Shown here in pieces: positions 32,890 to 42,872 of a stretch of 64,000 nucleotides of DNA. Position 1 is the stretch's first letter, and every line of letters starts with the position of its first letter. The translations under genes and the position numbers were made by a program. Below the pieces are notes generated by a model. The model worked only from the letters and a program-made list of their open reading frames with translations, had not been told where the DNA came from and made no database searches. Origin of the DNA: Pseudomonas sp. URMO17WK12:I11 (GTDB lineage: Bacteria; Pseudomonadota; Gammaproteobacteria; Pseudomonadales; Pseudomonadaceae); the NCBI RefSeq assembly GCF_007677725.1, contig NZ_VEDF01000014.1, positions 50,964 through 114,963 on the forward strand, given 5' to 3'.

Positions 32890-33246
32890 ATGAACAACCT
32901 GACCGTATTCCGCGAACTGGATATCCAACCGGTGCGCGACCTTCCCTTCTTTGAAGAAGTCATGGAAGGCGACCCGCATACGCTGACCTCCAAGTACTAC
33001 CACGATGAACAGCAAGGTCGTATTTGCGGGGAATGGGAAGCGAGTGTCGGGGCGTGGCGCATCGACTACAAAGTCTGGGAGTTCTGCCATGTCTTGAGCG
33101 GGCGCTGCGTCATCGAGCTGGAAGGTCGCCCCGCGGTCATCCTGGCCGCAGGTGACACATTCATCATCGAACCGGGCGCTAAGGGTAAATGGACCGTGCT
33201 CGAAGACATGAAGAAAAACTTCGTGATTCTCCTGCCTGCGAGCTAA
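32890..33246 (+). CDS. Cupin-domain protein (EutQ/DUF861-like)
   Basis: A 118-residue single cupin. The segments VWEFCHVLSGRCVIELEGRPAVILAAGDTFIIEPGAKGKWTV match the DUF861 subgroup. It starts nine bases after the acetyltransferase gene stop with GAGA ahead of the ATG. A metal or small-ligand role is likely but not definable. Confidence 0.87.
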   Translation: MNNLTVFRELDIQPVRDLPFFEEVMEGDPHTLTSKYYHDEQQGRICGEWEASVGAWRIDYKVWEFCHVLSGRCVIELEGRPAVILAAGDTFIIEPGAKGKWTVLEDMKKNFVILLPAS

Positions 33247-33277
33247 GCATCCGCCTTTGTTGGCTTGCCTGCTGACG

Positions 33278-33472
33278 ACACCTCGTTGCATCGCGTTTTC
33301 ATCGGCCCACCTGGTCAGTACTTTTGTGCTCAAAGCACGCAAGGGTGGGCTCATGACTGGAATCAGCCCTGCGTTCATCGCGAATCAGCTTGGCTACAGC
33401 GTCGAGATGTTGCGTTCTATCTTCGCAAAATGGATGGCGGCGCGGCTGATAACTCAGGTGAGTGCTGCATAA
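33278..33472 (+). pseudogene. Tyrosine integrase remnant, internally deleted (copy 1)
   Basis: The frame carries TPRCIAFSSAHLVSTFVLKA, then KGGLMTGISPAFIANQLGYS and VEMLRSIFAKW. This matches the C-terminal part of the integrase remnant at 35820-36508, but the 38 residues between KGGL and M(S/T)G are missing. The loss removes the catalytic Arg-His segment. The two copies are otherwise strongly alike yet independently decayed. The copy lies just behind the cupin gene and marks one edge of the accessory patch. Confidence 0.8.
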
Positions 33473-33512
33473 AACGGGGGCACTTCTGCAACCCGCCTGA
33501 GTTCGTTCAGCC

Positions 33513-34505
33513 TCAGCGCACTATGAGTTCATCAGGAAAATAAACCCCCATGGAACCGTTGGTTCGAACTCCCAGCACCTCGCCGGCCAAGCTCTGCACC
33601 ACCGTCTGCCCGCCCTCTATGAACGTTTTGCTGCGTTGATCCAGGGCTTGCACGCCCGGTGGCAGGCTAAAGTGCATCTGGCCCTGATCACAGCTGACCT
33701 GGATATCGGCCGGATAGTGAATAGCGCCGAAGTCGAAGGGTTGGTTTGCGTAGCCTCGCCACCAGTGCGCGTCGCCGTAGGGGCGATCCAGAATCATGTT
33801 CAGTGAGCGCAGTTCGATTCCCAATAGCGTGGCCGGGCTCTCCTCGGACCTAGCCTCCCAACCCATGGTACTTGAGAACACCTCTACCGGGCCAGGCCAG
33901 ACGATACCCCCTAGCTCGGTACCTCGCGCCAGTGTGCACCGGTGCATCTTCCACTCGGAAAACGTGAAATGAGCACCGAATGGAAAGCGGAACTCTACTT
34001 CCCCAGGCTCGCAGTTCCATCCTGCCAAGTCATGAGCGGACAGGGTCTCGACCGTCGCGAAACCGTGGCCCTGCGCCAGTTTCAGACGACGCACAGGCAT
34101 ACCCATGATGTGACCTGGCGTGCGATCGAAATCAGCCTGATCCAGGCTCTGCATGCCATAGGGCACTGGATCGCCGGACAGGTCGTTGAAAGGCTGCAGG
34201 TTGCGCAGATGGACCTGGGTACCCGCCGGAAGCACTAGATCCCCAAGCACTTCCTCGTGTTCGAGGCGGGGATTGTGCGAACGCCAATCCTGCCAGAGCC
34301 TGTGGGTGGACTCGATGTAAGGCAAGCTGCCGGCTGCCAGCAACATCAGCAACAAGCCGAACCTCCAGCGCCGCGCCAGCATATAACGACGACTTCGCGG
34401 AATCAGGAGGGCTATCAGGCCGGCGATGAAGAGCCAGAGAAAAACCTCGGAAAAAATGTAGATCATGTAGCCGAGCAACATGACCGGCAGATCGACGGGA
34501 ATCAT
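33513..34505 (-). CDS. Orphan membrane-anchored protein of unknown function
   Basis: A 330-residue protein with two N-terminal membrane helices (MLLGYMIYIFSEVFLWLFIAG and WRFGLLLMLLAAGSLPYI) separated by a basic loop. A long soluble region follows, rich in beta-prone segments (VLPAGTQVHLRNLQPF, GEVEFRFPFGAHFTFSEWKMHRC). AAGGA ahead of the ATG at 34505 sets the start. No family is recognised. The codon use and island position, between two integrase remnants, suggest acquisition by transfer. The soluble half probably faces the periplasm. An immunity-like or envelope role is conceivable but unsupported. Confidence 0.65.
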   Translation of the reverse strand: MIPVDLPVMLLGYMIYIFSEVFLWLFIAGLIALLIPRSRRYMLARRWRFGLLLMLLAAGSLPYIESTHRLWQDWRSHNPRLEHEEVLGDLVLPAGTQVHLRNLQPFNDLSGDPVPYGMQSLDQADFDRTPGHIMGMPVRRLKLAQGHGFATVETLSAHDLAGWNCEPGEVEFRFPFGAHFTFSEWKMHRCTLARGTELGGIVWPGPVEVFSSTMGWEARSEESPATLLGIELRSLNMILDRPYGDAHWWRGYANQPFDFGAIHYPADIQVSCDQGQMHFSLPPGVQALDQRSKTFIEGGQTVVQSLAGEVLGVRTNGSMGVYFPDELIVR

Positions 34506-34898
34506 GGACGTCCTTGTGAGCCCTTCTATCGACGTTGCAGGATAAACCAGTTGGCAGTGGTGCCCCAAGCCCGATCCTGGCGCTCTACGTGCTGCAGTCG
34601 TCAACCACTTCCCCTCTCAAGATCTCGAGCATCCTCAAAGTGATCATTTGCCTATACACGGCAAGCGTCATTTTGGAAGGACCACTGCCAAGCACCGGCT
34701 CTGATCGTTCGGTGTCCGCCACGGGGGATCACAGCCGCCAGGGATGTTAGCTCGACAACGCCATTACTTGTTGTGAGCTGACTTGCCAATCACCCAGCGA
34801 CTGCTGCACTGCCGGGAGTCCGTCATCTCCCACTGGCCAACGCACAAGTCTTGGGCGAGAATTTAGCGCATACAAGCATTATCGACCAGGGAATGGCA
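34506..34898. other. Intergenic region, divergent starts
   Basis: About 390 bases between the orphan membrane gene and the GrpB-family gene. I see no convincing coding frame, RNA gene or perfect repeat. It must hold both promoters. Confidence 0.5.
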
Positions 34899-35420
34899 AT
34901 GGCACTGACCAGCAACATCGCTTGTTACAACCCCATCTGGCCCGCGCAGTTTCAGGCAGATAAATCGATCATTGCCTCGGCTTTTGGCGATGAGCTGATC
35001 GAGATACACCATGTTGGAAGCACATCCGTTCCTGAACTCGCAGCGAAGCCTGAGATCGATGTGCTCGTCGAGGTCCTCGATCACAAAAACGCTCAGGCGC
35101 GGGACCAGCTGTTGATGGGTTTGGGTTACCTTCGAGGAACTGATCTGACGACGGACCATCATTTCTACCGACGCAACGTGAATGGAGTTCGCACGCACAA
35201 GCTTCACGTTTGTACCCGTGGCCATCTTGCGGTTGCTCAGATGCTGAAATTCAGGGACTTGCTCAGATCCAACGCCCTAATGCGTCGCCAGTATGAGGAG
35301 CTGAAGCTCAGACTCGAGGCTAGCAACACAGGTGGGATGGCTGAATACTTGAAGAAAAAAGCGCCGTTTATCATCGACGCTTTATCGGGCCTAAACGGCG
35401 TTCAGAAACCCAACACCTGA
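34899..35420 (+). CDS. GrpB-family (UPF0157) nucleotidyltransferase-fold protein
   Basis: A 173-residue protein with the GrpB core: CYNPIWPAQFQADKSIIASAFG, EIHHVGSTSVPELAAKPEIDVLVEV and THKLHVCTRGH. The GST and DVLVEV stretches correspond to the nucleotidyltransferase active site. AGGGA lies six bases before the ATG at 34899; an ATG at 34893 is also in frame. It lies inside the integrase-bounded patch, as GrpB genes often do among accessory genes. The biochemical role of the family is not settled. Confidence 0.85.
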   Translation: MALTSNIACYNPIWPAQFQADKSIIASAFGDELIEIHHVGSTSVPELAAKPEIDVLVEVLDHKNAQARDQLLMGLGYLRGTDLTTDHHFYRRNVNGVRTHKLHVCTRGHLAVAQMLKFRDLLRSNALMRRQYEELKLRLEASNTGGMAEYLKKKAPFIIDALSGLNGVQKPNT

Positions 35421-35660
35421 AAGCGGCTGCGCAGGGATTGAGCCATACAGCCTTTGAGACATGTATGCGGACATACCGCCCGAAGTATCTAAGCTAGTAA
35501 CCATTATAGGCGGCAGTCACTCACCGATATCACACGCCCACTGAATCCGAAACCGCATGGGAACAGTGCTGACGCGCTTGCCGGCGCAGCAAGCCAGTAA
35601 GATCGGGCGACTGCTGCAACATCAGTGGGTAAAGCCCAGCTGCAACAAGGTGATGGTTGA

Positions 35661-35810
35661 GTGGACAATATTTCGAGACTCGAAGCGATTATTTCAGATG
35701 ATCCCACTCGTTTCCGGCTACTCGCAATAGTGCGCTCCTTGGGACTGCCAGACTGCTGGGTCGGAGCAGGCTTTGTACGTCGGGACATCCCATCCGTTCC
35801 GAAAAAATAA
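35661..35810 (+). pseudogene. Truncated nucleotidyltransferase (DUF925-like), N-terminal piece
   Basis: A GTG-started frame reads VDNISRLEAIISDDPTRFRL followed by LAIVRSLGLPDCWVGAGFVR. This matches the first 40 residues of NTP_transf_6 (DUF925) nucleotidyltransferases, which continue NxVWDxLHG. Here the homology breaks after GAGFVR at about 35780 and the frame ends nine codons later. The missing remainder is not seen in the window, so the gene was cut by the rearrangement that brought in the integrase. Confidence 0.65.
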
Positions 35811-35819
35811 CTTGGGCGC

Positions 35820-36508
35820 ACCCGCATATTTTAGGAGAGAACCATTAAGGCTCGCCCCCTACACCCGGGCGGAGGCCGAAATATCCACCTCACATCTCTA
35901 TTCCACGCTTCGCAACGACGCCAAGAACTACGCTGCGTTCTTCGAGTTCTGCCTCTTCACCCGGGTGGTCCTGGCGAAGCCATGGGCCTGAAGTAGAAAG
36001 ATGTCGACATCGCTCAGCGATCGGCAACGATTTGCCGGATCATCGTCAACCTGGCGCCGGAAAAGCCCACGAAGACCAAGCATCACCGAGCGGTGCTGCT
36101 CAACGAGCGCGCGCTCGACGCCATTGCCCAGGCCAGTGGAAGGCGACGCTTCGGCGCATAGCCTACACATCGGCGCATCCTGTGAGCCCTTTTGTGTTCC
36201 AACCGAGCAAAGGTGGGCTGTGGATCAACGAGCCAAGTGTTACAATCCGCCACTTCAAATCAGCGCTCAAGGCGCTGAACATCCGTGAACGCCGTCAGTA
36301 CGACACCCGCCACACCTACGCAACCATGTGCCTCATGTCTGGGATGAACCCTGCGTTCATTGCGAACCAGCTGGGCCACAGCGTCGAGATGTTGCTTTCG
36401 ACCTACGCGAAATGGATCAGCTCCTCCTCGGATTGGAGGGAGCTGGAGAAGCTGCCGCCCCGAGTCGAATTGGCCCAAAATTGGCCCAGAACTGACGAGA
36501 GGGCCTAA
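35820..36508 (+). pseudogene. Tyrosine integrase remnant (copy 2), frameshifted
   Basis: The sequence can be read across three frames: APYTRAEAE to FFEFCLFT in frame 1, GLK-stop-KDVDIAQRSATICRII to ALDAIAQA in frame 3, and RRIAYTSAHPVSPFVFQPSK to the end in frame 2. The last part contains the catalytic segments QYDTRHTYATMCL and GHSVEMLLSTYAKW and is intact. A TAG sits where Trp is expected, and at least two frameshifts are needed. The N-terminal arm and core-binding domain are missing. The fragment stops 32 bases before the ybiT start, which suggests insertion at the ybiT 5' side. Confidence 0.85.
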
Positions 36509-36540
36509 ATACACCTCTGGAACCCCCGCAGGACAAGCAC

Positions 36541-38127
<1,587 letters not shown>

Positions 38128-38132
38128 TGTAA

Positions 38133-38162
38133 CGGCCTGGCCGCTCGAAAGCGGCCAGGCCG
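38133..38162 (+). terminator. Hairpin terminator after ybiT
   Basis: CGGCCTGGCCGCT and its exact complement flank a CGAA loop, a stable 13-pair stem. It begins six bases after the ybiT stop. The following bases are only weakly T-rich. Confidence 0.75.
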
Positions 38163-38289
38163 ATTGCTTGCTCAACTGCTTACCGCGGCAACGTGACGTC
38201 CTGTCGACTCATTCGTTAGCCTGCTTTCATTTTCTTCGCGTAGCGGCCATAGTTACGGCACGCCCAACCGCCCGCCCGCGAACGAGCCC

Positions 38290-39483
38290 ATGACCGCGCC
38301 ACAACACGCCCCCGCCAGCAGCACCTTCAGCGTCACCCTGCAGATCCTCTCGATCGTTTTCTATACCTTCATCGCTTTTCTCTGCATCGGCCTGCCGATC
38401 GCGGTGCTGCCCAGCTACGTGCATGACCAGCTCGGCTTTGGCGCGGTGATCGCCGGGGTAACCATTGGCTTGCAATACCTGGCTACCCTGCTCAGCCGTC
38501 CGTTTGCCGGGCGCGTGGCCGACACCCTGGGTGGCAAACGGGCAATCCGCTTTGGCTTGCTCGGCATCGCCGGCTGCGGCGTGTTGACGCTGTTGTCGGC
38601 CTGGACGTTGAGTGTGCCTGTTCTGAGCCTGGGGCTGCTGCTCGGCGGTCGCGTGCTACTGGGGTTGGCGCAAGGGCTGATCGGCGTGGCCACCCTGAGT
38701 TGGGGCATCAATCAGGTCGGCTCGCAGCACACGGCGCGAGTGATTTCCTGGAACGGCATCGCCTCGTACGGCGCCATCGCCATCGGTGCGCCGCTGGGCG
38801 TGCTGGCAGTGGCTGGCCTGGATTTCAGCGTGCTCGGCCCTGCCCTGCTGCTGCTCTCAGGGTTGGCACTATGGGTCCTGCGCAAGCGCCCCGACATGCC
38901 GGTGACGCGCGGCGAGCGCCTGCCGTTCTGGTCGGCATTCGCGCGTGTGGCACCCTGCGGGTTGGGCTTGACCCTGGCCTCGATCGGCTACGGCACGCTG
39001 ACCACGTTCGTGACCCTGTACTACCTGGAACGCGGCTGGGTAGGTGCAGCCTGGTGCCTGAGCGCCTTCGGCCTGTGCTTCATCGTTTCACGCTTGCTGT
39101 TCGTCAATGCGGTGAACCGCTTTGGCGGCTACAACGTGGCCGTGGCCTGCATGGCGACTGAAGTGCTGGGGCTGGCGCTGCTGTGGCTTGCACCGTCGCC
39201 GGCTTGGTCGCTGGTAGGCGCCGGGCTGACGGGCTTTGGTCTGTCGCTGGTGTACCCGGCGCTGGGCGTCGAAGCGATCAAGCAGGTACCGAGCAGCAGC
39301 CGCGGCGCCGGGCTGGGCGCTTACGCCGTATTCTTCGACATGGCGCTGGCGATTGCCGGGCCATTGATGGGCGCAGTGGCGGTGCACCTGGGTTACGCCT
39401 CGATCTTCGGCGTGGCCGCCCTGCTTGCCCTGGCAGGCGTTGGCCTAACGCTGGCCCTGGCGCGGCGGGGCCAGCGCCGCTGA
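38290..39483 (+). CDS. Major facilitator superfamily transporter (YhhS-like)
   Basis: A 397-residue transporter with twelve predicted helices. The N-terminal half contains GVTIGLQYLATLLSRPFAGRVADTLGGKR, the MFS signature loop, and the central loop lies around RKRPDMPVTRGERLPF. Overall it resembles the YhhS/arabinose-efflux-like drug export group. The last 39 bases overlap the end of the convergent hydrolase gene. The substrate is unknown. Confidence 0.9.
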   Translation: MTAPQHAPASSTFSVTLQILSIVFYTFIAFLCIGLPIAVLPSYVHDQLGFGAVIAGVTIGLQYLATLLSRPFAGRVADTLGGKRAIRFGLLGIAGCGVLTLLSAWTLSVPVLSLGLLLGGRVLLGLAQGLIGVATLSWGINQVGSQHTARVISWNGIASYGAIAIGAPLGVLAVAGLDFSVLGPALLLLSGLALWVLRKRPDMPVTRGERLPFWSAFARVAPCGLGLTLASIGYGTLTTFVTLYYLERGWVGAAWCLSAFGLCFIVSRLLFVNAVNRFGGYNVAVACMATEVLGLALLWLAPSPAWSLVGAGLTGFGLSLVYPALGVEAIKQVPSSSRGAGLGAYAVFFDMALAIAGPLMGAVAVHLGYASIFGVAALLALAGVGLTLALARRGQRR

Positions 39484-40488
39484 GGCTTCGATCGACGCTG
39501 CTGCGCCCAAAGCTTGAGAAAAAAAGGCGGCCGTATCACGCTGCAGCGAGCGATGAATATGCCTGCGATCGACGCCCTCGGCGTCCTTGCAGAGCGCCGG
39601 CATGCGTGCGCGCTGCGGCGCATCGCAACCGGCCATGAACACGAAGTGTCCGGCGCCTGCCAGCAAATGGTAGTCAGGCGTGATCGGCAGCTTGCGCGCC
39701 AGAGCCTCTGCGTTGCGGTCGACCGCGACCAGCTGATCGCCGTCGCCGCTGTAGATCAGCACCGGTACGTGCACACCAGCCAGGGCATGGCGGCCGAACA
39801 TCAGGCTCAGCGGCGCCATCAGCATCAAGGCGCCGACCCGCGCATCGGCCTTGGGCGCCAGCTCGCTGCGGTCGGCAATCAGCACACCGTGGGTTTTGCA
39901 GGCGTCGGCGTCGCTGGGGCGCTCCAGGCAATAGGTGCGCAGCCGCTGCAGATCTGGCTGCGCGCCGGATAGGATCAACGCAGTTTCACCCCCTGCCGAA
40001 TAGCCGATCACCCCCACCTTGCCGTCGTTCAGGGCAGGGCCCAGCAAGGTGTCCTCGCGGGCGGCGCTGATCGCCTCGCTGACTTGCAGAGGCCGGCCGT
40101 AGAGGTTGCTCAAAGTACCCAGGCGGCTGGGGTCGCGGGCATTGTCGCCGGGGTGGATGACCGCGACCACCACGAAGCCCTGGCGCGCCAGGCTGGTCGC
40201 CAGGTAGTGCAGCGCAAGCGGACTGCCGGTGTTGCCGTGGGACAGCATCAGCAGCGGGAATTGCCCCCGGGCCACTGGCGCTTCCCGCACTACGTCGAGC
40301 GAGTAACCGTCGATGCGCGCAGTGCGCGGCGTGCCGTGGGCCGGATAGAACGCCAGGGCCTGCATGGGCCGGGCATCGACTGGGTCATCCAGGATCATCT
40401 GGTGAAGGCCAGCGACCCAAGGCGCGGCCTCGGCCTGGGCGATCAGCCCGCCCAGTAGCACCGCCAGCATGCAGCGCAAGGTGTTCAT
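39445..40488 (-). CDS. Exported alpha/beta hydrolase (dienelactone-hydrolase-like)
   Basis: A 347-residue protein with a signal peptide (LRCMLAVLLGGLIAQAEA). The hydrolase fold shows the oxyanion segment LLMLSHGNTGSP, the nucleophile elbow GVIGYSAGGETA and a late His (LLAGAGHFVFMAG). The ATG at 40488 was preferred because a purine-rich site lies at a better distance than for 40500. It is likely periplasmic. The substrate is not predictable. It overlaps the convergent transporter gene by 39 bases. Confidence 0.85.
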   Translation of the reverse strand: MNTLRCMLAVLLGGLIAQAEAAPWVAGLHQMILDDPVDARPMQALAFYPAHGTPRTARIDGYSLDVVREAPVARGQFPLLMLSHGNTGSPLALHYLATSLARQGFVVVAVIHPGDNARDPSRLGTLSNLYGRPLQVSEAISAAREDTLLGPALNDGKVGVIGYSAGGETALILSGAQPDLQRLRTYCLERPSDADACKTHGVLIADRSELAPKADARVGALMLMAPLSLMFGRHALAGVHVPVLIYSGDGDQLVAVDRNAEALARKLPITPDYHLLAGAGHFVFMAGCDAPQRARMPALCKDAEGVDRRHIHRSLQRDTAAFFSQALGAAASIEASAALAPPRQGQR

Positions 40489-40619
40489 CGGCCAGTGCAT
40501 TCCACGACGAGCATGAGGTTAGCGTCAGCATAGAGCTGGCTTGCCGCTGGCAGATGAAAAATGGATGAAAAAACCGGCTGGCGCTAGGCGCATCAGCCGG
40601 CGGGTCTAGCAACGCATGA

Positions 40620-41231
40620 TCAGGCCGCTGCGAACAGCTCACCTGCGATTTGCGCTTGCGCGGCGTCGAGCGCCTGGGTGCGTTGCTCCGGGCCGTAGGC
40701 CAGGCCATGGGCGCGGACGATCTGCAGGTCGGTGATGCCGATGAAACCGAGGAACACTTTGAGGAAGTCCTCATGACCAACACCGGTCGGCTGGCCGGCA
40801 TGCAAGCCACCTGCGGTCGAAACCAGCACCACTTTCTTGTCACCGCACAGGCCCTGGGGACCAGCTTCGGTGTAGCGGAACGTCTTGCCGGCGACGGCGA
40901 CGCGGTCGATCCAGGCCTTGAGCTGGGTCGGCACGCTGAAGTTGTACATCGGCGCACCGATCACCACGGCATCGGCAGCGAGGAATTCCTCAAGGGTTTC
41001 GGCGCTGAGTTTGGCTTCGAATGCCTGGGCGGCATCGCGCGCTTCTTCCGGGGTGCCAGCCACCATCAAGGTCGCGGAGGAAAAATGCGCGATGGCGTCG
41101 ACGGCCAGGTCACGATAAACCACCTCGACGCTTGGGTCGGCGGCTTTCCAGGCCTCGACCACGTCACGGCTCAGCTGGCGAGAGGCGGAATTATCGCCAA
41201 GGATGCTCGAATCGATGTGCAGCAATTTCAT
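40620..41231 (-). CDS. azoR: FMN-dependent NADH-azoreductase
   Basis: A 203-residue flavodoxin-fold quinone/azo reductase. The FMN-binding segments HIDSSILGDNSASRQLS and APMYNFSVPTQLKAWIDRV and the length are typical of AzoR. The enzyme uses NADH to reduce quinones and azo bonds in two-electron steps, limiting oxidative stress. GGAGCG precedes the ATG. The LysR gene upstream on the same strand may regulate it. Confidence 0.94.
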   Translation of the reverse strand: MKLLHIDSSILGDNSASRQLSRDVVEAWKAADPSVEVVYRDLAVDAIAHFSSATLMVAGTPEEARDAAQAFEAKLSAETLEEFLAADAVVIGAPMYNFSVPTQLKAWIDRVAVAGKTFRYTEAGPQGLCGDKKVVLVSTAGGLHAGQPTGVGHEDFLKVFLGFIGITDLQIVRAHGLAYGPEQRTQALDAAQAQIAGELFAAA

Positions 41232-41365
41232 AGGACGCTCCTGTAATGAAGACCGCAGCGGTGGGCGGTTACGATGGCGAGAATCCTACCGAGATGACGA
41301 ATGACTGAAAAGCTGCTGAAAACGCGTTAGTTCGTCCCACCAATGGAACAATGCCGGAAGGCCGC

Positions 41366-42319
41366 TCAGCGAGCGGTTGCCGGCGGGAGTTTGCCTGCCG
41401 CCATGCACGCCTTGCGATCGGCTTCGGCATTCGCGCCAAGCTCCTCAGCCAACAGATCGATCAACCCCCGCACTGAGGGCAGCAAACCGCGTTTCGACGG
41501 GTAAACCGCATGGATGAGCCCGCTAGGAGGTCGATAAGCCGGCAATACCTCGACCAGCAGCCCAGCCTCCAGATCTCGCCGGACCATGACCTCCGGCATC
41601 TGTACTACGCCTACCCCCTGAAGCGCAGCACGGTGCAAGGCGTCCAGGTCGGCCGTGACCAAGCGCGGCGAGTGAGGCACCTCCACCCGATCACCTGTAG
41701 GCCCGATAAAGGCCCAGCGGTGGTCGCGATTGGCCGGCGCCAGGTCCATGCTCGGCAGCCCGACCAGATCGCCAGGTACGTCCAGGCCAAGGCCCTCGAC
41801 CAGCGCAGGCTTGGCTACCAGTTTCTGATAGCTTTCGCCAAACACTTTGAGGAACAGGTTTTCATCCTGCAGCGGCGGAAAACGCACGCGCAGTGCGATG
41901 TCAAAGCCCTCGCCGAGCACATCGACGCGCCGATTGGTGCTCTCTACCTGAATCTGCACCTTGGGGTGAGCGACCATGAACTTCGCCATGGCATCGCTCA
42001 CACCCATGGCGCCCAGCGCTGGTGGACAGCTCACGCGAATCAGGCCGTGGGGCTCGGACCGGGACTGCTCGATGACCTTCTCGGCAGCATCCGCCTCGAT
42101 GAGCATGGCGACGCAGTGGCGATAATAGTCCTGGCCAATTTCGGTGACGGTGAACTTGCGTGTCGAGCGTTGTATGAGCCGCACGCCAAGCCGCTCCTCG
42201 AGCGCCAGGACCCGGCGGCTCAGCTTGGACTTGGGGATACCAATGGCGCGCGCAGCAGCAGCGAAGCCTTTGTGCTCGACCACCTGGGCGAAATAGTACA
42301 GTTCGTTGAAGTCAAACAC
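41366..42319 (-). CDS. LysR-family transcriptional regulator
   Basis: A 317-residue regulator with the N-terminal winged helix-turn-helix FDFNELYYFAQVVEHKGFAAAARAIGIPKSKLSRRVLALEERLG and a periplasmic-binding-like ligand domain. The GTG at 42319 matches the usual start of this branch; an ATG at 42373 would add 18 residues. It precedes azoR on the same strand, with a 134-base gap. LysR proteins of this branch often control quinone-reductase-like genes, which is compatible but not proof. Confidence 0.92.
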   Translation of the reverse strand: MFDFNELYYFAQVVEHKGFAAAARAIGIPKSKLSRRVLALEERLGVRLIQRSTRKFTVTEIGQDYYRHCVAMLIEADAAEKVIEQSRSEPHGLIRVSCPPALGAMGVSDAMAKFMVAHPKVQIQVESTNRRVDVLGEGFDIALRVRFPPLQDENLFLKVFGESYQKLVAKPALVEGLGLDVPGDLVGLPSMDLAPANRDHRWAFIGPTGDRVEVPHSPRLVTADLDALHRAALQGVGVVQMPEVMVRRDLEAGLLVEVLPAYRPPSGLIHAVYPSKRGLLPSVRGLIDLLAEELGANAEADRKACMAAGKLPPATAR

Positions 42320-42433
42320 GGGGCGATCCGCTGGCTGGGGACGTGCGGCATTATCGCAGGGAAGCTCAGGCATGTCCTGACGCTTGCGAGCTTCAGGATG
42401 CCTGGCCGTTCACTCGTGTGGCGGGCCTTGGCT

Positions 42434-42871
42434 TCAAGCAACGAACGGCAGAAAACGACTGCCCAGGAACAGATAGTCGACCCATACCGTTTGATGCACC
42501 AGCACAATCGCCCAAAACACCAGCTGATAAGACAGCTTGCGGGTCTTGTGTCGAAGCAGCTGCTGGGCCACCAGCGCGCCGGGCCAGCCGCCCAACAGCT
42601 CGCTGGCGTGCAGCACTTTTTCCGGCGTGCGCCAGGCGCCGTGCAGGGCCTGGCGCTTGTCCTGCCAGTACAGCAGCGCGCTGATCAGGCTGGCCAGTGG
42701 GTACAGCGCCAGCGGCACCCAGGTGTGCCCGTCCAGTCCCATCTTCAGCGCGCCGAGGCCCGGCAGCAGGCACAGCAGCGCCAACACCAACAGTTTCCAG
42801 CGGCCATGGCGCCCACCACCGTCTGCCCGCTTGGCGCCGTTGCGCGGCGCCGTCGTCTCAGAGCGGGCCAT
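42434..42871 (-). CDS. DUF1294 membrane protein
   Basis: A 145-residue protein with about four membrane segments after a basic N-terminal tail. The family signature YWQDKRQALHGAWRTPEKVLHASELLGGWPGALVAQQLLRHKT is present. Some DUF1294 proteins carry an N-terminal cold-shock domain; this one does not. Its ATG lies one base after the uppP stop codon, so translational coupling is likely. The role is unknown. Confidence 0.87.
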   Translation of the reverse strand: MARSETTAPRNGAKRADGGGRHGRWKLLVLALLCLLPGLGALKMGLDGHTWVPLALYPLASLISALLYWQDKRQALHGAWRTPEKVLHASELLGGWPGALVAQQLLRHKTRKLSYQLVFWAIVLVHQTVWVDYLFLGSRFLPFVA

Positions 42872-42872
42872 G

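Noticed and set aside
34535..34750. A 71-codon frame between the orphan membrane gene and the GrpB-family gene
   Set aside because: No ribosome site, no motif, and unremarkable low-complexity composition.
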